Shown: positions 55,704 to 64,000 of the stretch, piece by piece
How the letters are laid out: each line of letters opens with the position of its first letter
How positions within the stretch are numbered: the stretch's first letter is position 1
Assembly: GCA_031472005.1 (NCBI GenBank)
Contig: PZJY01000003.1
Location: forward strand, 2,852,001 to 2,916,000
DNA: 64,000 nucleotides
Direction: 5' to 3'
Origin: Tetracladium setigerum
Taxonomy: Eukaryota > Ascomycota > Leotiomycetes > Helotiales
The notes under the pieces: model-generated
What the model was told of the DNA's origin: nothing
The model's input: the letters and a program-made list of their open reading frames with translations, nothing else
Database searches by the model: none
Translations under genes and position numbers: made by a program

Positions 55704-57948
55704 ATGCCTCCTCGAGCTGCTGCTCCAAGAGCTCCCCTCGGAGCCGAGACATTTTCCGAACATCCAACAACACGACGACGCGATCACTCTTCAAATAGCG
55801 CCAAACATTCATTGCGCTCGCATTCCTCCTCCTTCGAAGCAGATGACGAGCGCTCGAGTTCTGCAGACGACAACATGGGACCAGGCACCGGCTTCAGAGA
55901 TGGGCCCTCGACATATGCAGGCGAGGACACACGCCTGACGAGCAGGAAGGAACTCAATGGCTGGTTTGCTTATGGTTTTGCTGCTGAGGTCTTCGTGATC
56001 TGTGGAATGGGTGAGTTTGCCAGCTTGTCCATATATATACGGTTTCTATTGTTGAGATGGAAGATGGCTATGTCTGCCAGTGCAAGGCAGTTGGTTATAC
56101 AAGGCTACCATGCAAGTTGTGCAGACAGCTATATCTACCCCAACCCTTCTGCAAACCCTTGTGGGATACTTTGGAGCTTCATCAAGACGAGACGGTCGCG
56201 AAAGATCAAAGCTAATAATAAAACATACAGGTTCATTTATTCCCATTACCTTAGAAACACTTGCACGAGAGAATGGAGTCCTCCTTACAGATCCCACCAA
56301 ACCTTGCGCATCCTCCAATGTCACCCCTCACCCAGGACTGCCACCACCAGGTTCGGGTTCTGTCAAAGACCTAGGACAATGCGTCGTCTTTGTTCTGGGC
56401 ATGCAAATAAATACGGCCTCATTTGCCATGTATACCTTCTCACTGAGTGTCCTCTTCCAAGCACTCCTCGTAGTTTCGATTAGTTGCGCAGCGGATCATG
56501 GCAATCATCGGAAACGACTCCTTCTATTCTTTGCATTTGCTGGTTCTATTGCAACGATGCTATTTTTGCCTGTGGTACCTCAGGTCTATCTACTAGCAGC
56601 ACTTTTGGCCATTATATCGAACACTTGTTTTGGAGCCAGTTTCGTGCTTCTAAACTCATTTCTGCCACTGCTGGTACGACATCATCCCACAACACAATAC
56701 TCTCCCGACTCCACACCAGATCTTCCATCAACCCTCCTCAATGATAATCCTTCTGAGCAACCCCTTGATGACTCAGAAGATCTACATTTAGTCAACTCGG
56801 CCGCTGCTTTGATACCTACAGAATCAATTTCACCCAAGAAAAAGCATACGTCCGTAGAATTACAGCTATCTACTCAAATTTCCTCCAAAGGCATCGGGAT
56901 CGGCTACTGTGCCGGGCTCTTTTTACAATGTGTATGCATTCTCATCATATATCTCATGAAAAGTACAACCTTCTCTCTACGACTGACGTTATTCCTCGTC
57001 GGGGCCTGGTGGTTCATCTTCACCATCCCAGCAGCAATGTGGCTTCGTCCCCGACCCGGCCCTCCTCTACCATCCAACGACCCCAGTAACCCCAATGCCA
57101 CACGAAGCTGGCCTAGCTACATTGCCTACGCATGGGTATCTCTCTGGCGCACCGTCAAGCTAGCCCGTCGACTCCCAGACATCATGCTCTTCCTCTTCGC
57201 CTGGTTTCTCCTCTCCGACGCCATTGCCACAGTCTCCGGCACAGCAGTCCTTTACGCCAAAACCCAACTACACATGGGTCCCGCCGCCCTCGGAATGATC
57301 GCTGTGATCGGTACCACAGCGGGTGTGATTGGCGCCTTTTCCTGGGCAGCCATATCACGCTTCTTCAACCTCCGCCCACACCAAACCATCCTCGCCTGTA
57401 TATGCATCTTTGAAATCATCCCGCTCTACGGGCTCCTCGGTTACATCCCCTTCGTCAAAGGATGGGGCGTGATCGGTCTCCAACAGCCATGGGAAATGTA
57501 CCCCCTCGGCTTCGTCTACGGCTTTGTCCTCGGTGGATTAAGCAGTTACTGCCGCTCTCTCTACGGCGAACTCATCCCCCCCGGATCCGAAGCAGCATTC
57601 TACGCTCTCTACGCCATCACCGACAAAGGCTCCAGCATCTTCGGCCCAGCCATCGTTGGCGCAATCGTCGATCACACGGGCGAGATCAGACCCGCATTTT
57701 GGTTTCTCGCCGTCCTGGTGGGATTACCGGCTCCATTGATCTATTTCGTGAATGTGGAGAGGGGCAAGGAGGAGGGCGCTAAGCTGGCTGAGCTTATTGA
57801 GGGATTCAAGCAGAGTGCTAGTGGAGAGGGGAGTGAGGCGGGAGGTCTGGCTGGGGAAGAAGGGCAGGGCTTGTTGGCTCGTGATGTTGATTTGGAAGAG
57901 GAGGAAGGGGAGGGTGTTGAGGGGGTGGAGGAGAGGCGGAGACATTAG
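55704..57948 (+). CDS. ATG22: Autophagy-related protein 22 (vacuolar effluxer)
   Basis: Two exons, 55704-56010 and 56231-57948, encode 674 aa. The 220-bp intron has a GTGAGT donor and CAG acceptor, in phase 1 (G|GT SFIP). The first 90 residues are polar. RKELNGWFAYGFAAEVFVICGMG begins TM1, and the split GSFIPITLETLARENG is the Atg22 signature. About 12 hydrophobic segments follow, with acidic tail residues (DLEEEEGEGVEG) at the C-terminus. Atg22 is a major-facilitator-like protein of the vacuole membrane that exports amino acids released by autophagic breakdown. A large polar loop near residues 270-350 separates the two halves. The frame is clean to the stop. Confidence 0.92.
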
Positions 57949-58771
57949 ATAGGTTAGATTTCTTCTTTGCTTGACATTTTTTTCTTCTTTCCCGCACAGC
58001 GAAGGCGTCAAGTTTGGACATCGTTGGTTCCGGTTCTGCTTTGGTCGGTCTGGTTTGGTCTGGTCTGGTTCTAATGGGGTTATTTTAAACTTTCTTGATA
58101 AAAACTGAAATGAAAATGGGATTTATTTTTTGTTTAAATAAACTCTCTCTCCTCTCTCACTTCTCACTCCCTTACTAGGTAGGCAAATAAAGGTAACACC
58201 CCTTCGTGTGATTTAAAACTAAGAATGCATCATTCATTCACAAGACATACTGGAGTGAATGAATCCAAAAACACTCATTTGGAGGGTGGGTGGGTATACG
58301 GTAAATAAATAGCTAGGTAGGTAGGTGATTGATTTAAGAAGATACGTTCTTCCATAGTTAATTCATTACCCTGTCTGTCTACCGTGCCTATCAAGACTGT
58401 GCTACTGTGCTACTGGCACTATGGTACTGTATGTACGGCAAACACCCAATTGCCTTGAATGTTGTGATATGGCTTTGTAGAGTTGCGGCCGCTTGCCATT
58501 TCTTCACATCATTTCTTCACCCTCCATTCGCTCTTCGTATCCGAGAGAGCATGCTCTTCTTCTTCTTCTTCTTCTTCATGATGATGGATTTACACCACTT
58601 TGTGTATCTCGCTCCATCTCTTTACCCCCTCGGGTCTTTTCTCTCTTCGTTTTCTCTCTGCCCTCTCCTTTCTCACTCTCCCACAGAAACCCAGTCCATA
58701 ATAATCAAATTCCTCTCTTTTCAGAACCAAATGTAGAAGCCAAGCCAGAAACAAAAAAACAAAAACAAAAA
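57949..58771. other. Convergent intergenic region
   Basis: ATG22 and the sulfate permease end into this stretch. A (CTT)7 run is at 58556-58577 and a GGTCTGG tandem is near 58045-58070. No gene is supported. Confidence 0.5.
58556..58577. repeat. (CTT)7 microsatellite
   Basis: Twenty-two bases of CTT repeats between convergent genes. Confidence 0.9.
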
Positions 58772-61378
58772 TCAAGGCTCCTCCACACTCCTCCTCGCCT
58801 CGGCAGCCTCACTCTCTCCACTCTCAACCCTCTCCCTCTCCCTCACATTCGCCACAGCACTCTGCAACGCACTCGTCAAATCGACATGAAACAGCGGCCT
58901 ATTCATGCCCGACACCGCCGCTGTTCGGCCATATACCTGTCCTCCCTTCACATCTCTACCCGCAACACCACCACCAGTCTTCTCACCCGAAACACCATAA
59001 CTACTACTTGGACTTCTACTCGACCCAGCTCGCTTCAGAATGTCACCCTGACCTTCCTCAATAGGTGAAATATCCTTCTCCTGCACATACGCTTGCTGAT
59101 GATGCTCCAACCTCTCCGCAGCCTCTGCAGCAGATTCCGTGCCGCCAATCTCTGCAAGACTGAAAATCGGTTTCCATCTCACTCCATTCGTATTACTAAC
59201 AGAAGGATAACCGAAACCAGCCGCGACGAGAGCGCGCTTAGTCCAACGGTTATTGATAGATGTGAAATGCCAATCGACGACGCTAGGAGAGACGTATTTA
59301 TCGAGTTGATTGCGCACGTCGATGAGTTGCTGGACGGAAGTAATGTCGACGTTATTAATGGATGAGAAATCGAGAATGATGGCTTTGAGCGTTGGGCGGT
59401 CCAGGTGCAGATCGGCGTCTTTGCCGCGGCGTGGGCCGGGGTCGTTCCATGGTCTGTCGCCGGGGCGAGGGAAGTGATTCATGTTTGTGCGGCGGGTGGT
59501 GGCGAAGATGTGGGTAGTGAGTTGGTCGAGGTAGTGGTTTGCGTTGGGGTAGTTGAAGCCTTCAGAGAAGCGATAGATGATGATTCCTGGGAGGGGGGTT
59601 TGGACCTCGATTTCGGGGTTGGAGCCGTCGCCGTGGTCGATGGGGAGAAAGAGGTTGCGGGAGGCGGCTTCGCCGGCGAGGGTGTCGGAGGAGGAGAAGG
59701 CGGATTGGGGTGCGGAGAGGAGAGGTTGTTGTTCACCGATTATGTTTTCGCCTGAGTGGGAGTGTACCTTTACTTTGCCGAGGAAGCGGCCTTTGGCTTT
59801 GATGATGCGGAAGATGAGGAGGACGAAGGAGGCAATGATGGTTGTGTAGATGCCGTTTTCGATGCTGGAGAAGACGGTGACGAGGACACCTGCGAAAAAG
59901 ATGGGGACTTCGAGGGGGGAAACTCGCCAGAATTGATAGACGGTGTTCGGTGGGGTGATGAGATCCAAGACGGCGTGAATGATGACTGCCGAGAGGGATG
60001 CAAGTGGGATGTAGAAGAATACAGTTGTAAGGGCGTAGATGGCTAGTAGGACGACGAGTGCTGTAATCACACCGGCAAAGGGAGTTCGGACACCTGCTTT
60101 GGACTTGATTGCTGTGCGGGAGAAGGATCCGGTAGCTGGATAGCCTCCCAAGAAAGGACCCAAGATGTTCGAAACGCCGATGGCGATCATCTCTTGTGAA
60201 GGCGAAATAACGTAGTTGTTGATTCTTCCAAAAGATTTCGAGATAGCAATGTGTTCAATCAGCAAGACGATGACAGTTGCTGGAAGATCTTTCGCAAAGA
60301 TGGAGAGAATCTCGCTGTTGAGGGTAGGAACCGCAGCATTCTGGAATCCTCTTGGGACATCCTTGAGGATCGAGAAGGCTGGGTTCTTGCGACGGTTACG
60401 GTTGACCAACCAAGAGATCATGGTGTAAAGCAGAATGACAAAGGCTGTTCTCAGAGTCGAAGTGAAGAAGAATGCCTTTTGGTGCTTAGGCCATTTCTTG
60501 CCTCCCCAAGTACAGCCAAATCGGATGAGGTAGAGCATCAGAAGCGCGGTGAGGCCCATGGCGGCATTCAAGTTGGTTCTCGGTAAGCCTTTGAGAGTGT
60601 TGATGATGACTTTATATGTTGACTCTCTGGTGCTGAAACCTTTGATTCCCATCAAAGCAGGGACCTGACCAGCAGCGATATTGATTGCGGAACCGGTCAT
60701 GAAGGCGGATATAGAGACCAGAGGGATCAAATCTACGATCCATCCCACGCGGATCAGCCCGATGAAGAGAATGATGGCACCAGCAATCACGGCCATGGCA
60801 GATGCAATAACATGGGATGGGATATCTGGGTGGGTTATCTTGGCTTCCGAGGTGATTTGGCCGACAAGAACAGACATCACTGCAACAGGCCCAATAGTGA
60901 TATCCTTCGAAGTTGCGAAGAACCAGTAGATGAGAACTCCCATGAAGGAGGAGTATAATCCGAATTGAGGTTCCAAGCCGGCCAAGATCGCATATGCCAT
61001 GCCCTGGGGCACAACAACAGCTCCAATGGTAACGCCTTTTCCAAGTTAGTTAATTATACTGGGAAGACTAAGAGGGGAAGGGAAGGGAAGGTCTCGCTCA
61101 CCTGCAACCAAATCACCGACAAACCATTGTAGATTGTAACGGCCAATCCAGTTCAGAAATGGAAACATAGAGACAAACCAATGCACAACGTCCTTGCCAG
61201 TCGGAGTTGTCTCTCGAAGCCATTCCATGCTGGTTGGCTCATGTTCCACATATAGATTTGCTGAGCGATGGGAGAAGACTGATTCACCACGTCGCAGTTC
61301 TTCGTCCAACTCATTTCGGTAGTTGAGTTTGATACCCAGCACCTTTGCAAGGGCATGACCAACCTTGGATGCGGCCAT
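58772..61378 (-). CDS. Sulfate permease, SLC26/SulP family with STAS domain
   Basis: Two exons, 61378-61102 and 61035-58772, encode 846 aa. The 66-bp intron has a GTGAGC donor and an AAAAG acceptor (phase 1). The start is MAASKVGHALAKVLG, with a longer in-frame ATG 51 nt upstream. NWIGRYNLQWFVGDLVAG leads into VTIGAVVVPQGMAYAILAG, the SulP signature, then about 12 membrane segments. A large cytoplasmic tail holds a STAS domain (KAIILDFSSINNVDITSV, about residues 630-700). The last 140 residues are polar and low complexity. The protein imports sulfate with protons across the plasma membrane for sulfur assimilation and resembles N. crassa CYS-14. It would be expected to respond to sulfur limitation, but I did not find a clear CYS3-type site upstream. 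Confidence 0.92.
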
Positions 61379-63426
61379 GGTGAGTAAAGATGGTTGATAT
61401 GGGCAGTTTGTTGGAAGTCCTGTCTCCAAGACTGGTCTTTAGACCTGACGTTGGTAGAGAGGGAGAGGGATGACTGCAGAAGTCCGAGTTCGTTGTAAGG
61501 GCTGTTCTCTCAATAAAACATCCAAGCAGGGAGAGCAGCACTGTGCTGTTTCACCCGGATAATATAATAGACAAGCTTCGTAGCAGCGGGAAGACTCGAC
61601 GCAAAGATGCTTATTTTGTCGTGCTCGACGAGAGACAAAGCCACCGTCCAGATGTAAGCAAGTGGATGTTCTCTGAATGATAACTAAAACAGGCAGACCC
61701 TCTTTCACAAAGACCCCCACAGGCTAGCAATTGCGTGATATTGAAGGTGTGGCCGCCTCAACTCCCAGATGACTGGAATGTGAGACAAGGAGGTAATGAC
61801 GTGCTGACGCCTGATGAAATCGCAGAGCCGAAAGAGGCAGAACTCAAGAAGCCAGTAAGTAGTACGAGGATAGTAACAAAAGAGGAAGAAGCCAAAGGGA
61901 GAGCTTCGAAGAGGAAATGATAAAAGTATCGATCGGTATGGAAATGTTTTTGCAAAGGTGTAGAGAAAGTATTTGTGCAAGCAAGTTTGTGGACTACGAG
62001 AAGAAAGTCGAACTTTCGGCTTAGGAAACTCACCTAGGCAAAGGCCATCATTCCTTTTTAATTTTTTTCTCTCGATAGCGGATCAATGATGCGCGCTGAG
62101 AAGATGAAAGTGACGAAGCAGATAAAAAGAAGGGTCCCAGAAGGTTGGAAAAGCCAGTGAAAGGCGGCGAATTGGAGCTTGAAATGTCTCCATTTATTCG
62201 CACGCCATCCGCTCGACGACAAAGAAGGCTACTACAGGTAAGGACTAAAGGTTGCTAAGCTTTGAGCTGTCGGGATGAGCGAGAGCGGGAGAGGGGCGAC
62301 GACATCATCACCAATCTCCAAGTGGAAGAGTAGGAAGTACGAACGCGAAAGCAGAAGAACATGAAGAGAGATGGGGGCGCAAAGGGAAGGGGGAGGAATG
62401 GCGAGCGTTGAGGAGGAGGAGGAGGCGGCGTCTCGTTGCAACCTGCTAGTGGCCTTATTGTTTGTTTCCTCTGTTTTTTATTGCCAAGAACTCTGTTGTT
62501 GATGTTGTTTTTTCGTTTATTTCTTCGGAGATTACTGTAACTGAATGATGAGTTCCGTTCGAGGGTTCAAGTTGAGTTTTGTCGAGTCGTGGGATGACGG
62601 AGCTCTCCCTCTTGACTAATCTTGGCTGGTCATGGAAGCCCGATCAAGCCACCATGTACCCAAGTACCGTAGATCATATTATCTCCGAACGCACACCTCG
62701 ATGTTGTGGAATTCCGAATACCCAGATCGATCTTCTAGAAAGCTTGGCTTGCAGATAATAATCAAAATTGCTCTATTTTGATCTTAAGCAGTAAGAAATT
62801 GTGCTAATCAAAGAAAAACGCATTGAAATGGTGGCTATCTAGTCTAGGTATCCATCTGTAGATACCTGCGAATGCAAACATTATTCTGATTCACAATCAA
62901 AAATCATCAAGGGCAATATCACCTCTCCGCCTCTCACAAGATCAAGAGAAGCAGCACAAGACAAGATTGGGTTCAAGACTGGTTTGTATGTGTTTTTGGT
63001 ATTTCATGCTGGTCCGACCGGCCAGGACCTACCCTTCAGGCCTGCCAGTCAAAGCAACGTTTCTAAATCTACAAAAACCCCATATTTTCCTTCTCCATTT
63101 CGCCGCGAAGCGACAAGCGAAGGAGATTGGGGGTTTTATCGCGCATCATATCCATCATATCATTCAATCTCTAGGTATCTACTCTCCATGCATATCCCAC
63201 CATCCAAATAACTCCGGCGCTCGCAAGAAAAATAACAGTCGAATATGTGGGACTTTGTCCATGCTAGTTGTTGGTGAGGTGCCATTTCCGTGGAAATGCG
63301 CCAGCCAGATTTTTTCGCTCCTCCTTCAAATCCTTCAAATTGTACGTCCTTTTGACCCATACATTTTCCCCTCCCCTTATCCAACCATTTTCTCTCTTTT
63401 CTTCCTCCTCTCATGTTCATAGGTGT
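61379..63426. other. Intergenic region, about 2.0 kb
   Basis: Upstream region of the sulfate permease at the left, 3' flank of MEX67 at the right. Short frames have no recognisable content. A run of GGAGGAGGAGG is at about 62412-62424. Confidence 0.5.
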
Positions 63427-64000
63427 TTAGCGCACCATCCAGGCTTCTGCGGGGAGTTTGTCCTATCATGGAGTTAGTATGAAATATAGAGGGCCTTTGA
63501 ACAATTAAAAGGAAACCTTACCTTATTCGCAGTGAAAGCCATGAAAGCCTTCTCCAAATCCCATCCAGTCTCGGTCAGGCAAAGAACCGCATATTCCACA
63601 GTCATGCCGGATCTCTCAACCAGTTGGATAGCAATTGCCTCTTGTCTCTGTTGCTCCGAGAGTTGAACTGATGAATTCATCATCTGTTGTGGTGGAGGCG
63701 CAAGCGCGATTGTAGGTGGTGCTTGCATCGGTGTGGGTTTGGCGAGCGGGCTATAAGATTTCAAAACCATCATATCGCTCACGACTCTAATTGGGTTGTT
63801 ACCTGGTGCACCAGGACCCAGGATGAATGTTCGTGAGAAGGATCGCATAGCTGGTCCGGTAGATTTTGCGGGATCAAGTGGTGGCTCCTCATATTCTCCG
63901 TGAACGATCAACATCAGACCATCTACACCTCCTGGGTTGACGCCTGATGGATCGGCAAGACCTGGCAAGGAATTGCACTCAATGATGTATTTGTCGGATG
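63427..64000 (-). CDS. MEX67: mRNA export factor Mex67 (C-terminal part, cut by window edge)
   Basis: Two exons are seen, 64000-63522 (open at the edge) and 63462-63427, with a 59-bp intron (GTAAGG..GATAG). The start lies outside the window. The visible 170 residues contain the end of the NTF2-like domain (SRTFILGPGAPGNNPIRVVS), a Pro/Gln-rich linker and a TAP C-terminal (UBA-like) domain (ERSGMTVEYAVLCLTETGWD, then LEKAFMAFTANKDKLP and AWMVR). The UBA-like fold binds FG nucleoporins. With its Mtr2-like partner Mex67 carries mRNA through the nuclear pore. The final 12-codon exon is in phase 0 and restores the family ending, which supports the model. Confidence 0.9.

Noticed and set aside
61379..62600. 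A CYS3-type sulfur-regulatory site upstream of the sulfate permease.
   Set aside because: I found no clear ATGRYRYCAT-like match; nearby CATCATC runs do not fit.
1..64000. tRNA, rRNA, CRISPR arrays or intact transposase/reverse transcriptase genes.
   Set aside because: I looked for tRNA T-loop sequences, direct-repeat arrays and transposase or polymerase motifs and found none that hold up.

Overview
The window looks like nuclear DNA of a filamentous ascomycete. Genes are split by many short introns (typically 45-130 bp) with GT..AG ends and a CTAAC-type branch site shortly before the acceptor. Proteins resemble Pezizomycotina families, and several features suggest a leotiomycete (Botrytis/Sclerotinia relatives). 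The genus is an inference, not something the sequence proves. I see 23 protein genes, two of them cut by the window edges, and no rRNA, convincing tRNA, CRISPR array or intact transposon.

Layout. 1-9 kb: the tail of an unknown gene, an MCT-type major facilitator transporter, a 4.5 kb gene-free stretch, then an SDR-family epimerase-like protein. 9-22 kb: a gene-poor stretch, a BAH-PHD chromatin protein, a DUF3602/PAR32-like protein, the mitochondrial phosphate carrier, a CBS-domain protein and the F-actin capping protein beta subunit. 22-35 kb: a dense housekeeping block holding an LSD1-type histone demethylase, VPS33, histidyl-tRNA synthetase, a UBE2W-type E2 and a CaMK-type kinase. VPS33 and HisRS are divergent across only 306 bp. 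35-39.5 kb: two blocks of a degenerate interspersed repeat enclosing a PQ-loop-like membrane protein. 39.5-50 kb: an amidase, a probable CENP-K/Sim4 kinetochore protein, a triple-KH RNA-binding protein, a small alpha-beta-barrel-type protein and a secreted FAD-linked oxidase. 50-64 kb: Mediator subunit MED14, ATG22, a sulfate permease and the 3' end of MEX67.

The genes are mostly conserved housekeeping functions: chromatin and transcription (BAH-PHD, LSD1, MED14), translation and RNA (HisRS, KH protein, MEX67), vacuole and autophagy (VPS33, ATG22), transport (phosphate, sulfate, MFS), cytoskeleton, ubiquitin, Ca2+ signalling and kinetochore. They do not form an operon-like or secondary-metabolite cluster.

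Two things stand out. First, a repeat family of about 20 degenerate copies, built on a conserved TTGCGATRTGCAACAAAA core with a GCTAGCGT element and a GGCCGAATCGGGTAT element, fills 36.0-37.2 kb and 38.6-39.35 kb. It has inverted copies at 10.6-10.9 kb and isolated core matches near 16.1 and 20.4 kb. Second, six otherwise well-conserved genes each need one or two extra bases to stay in frame. At all eight places the missing base can be placed in a short run of C or G. This pattern looks more like systematic homopolymer under-calling in the assembly than like six independent pseudogenes.
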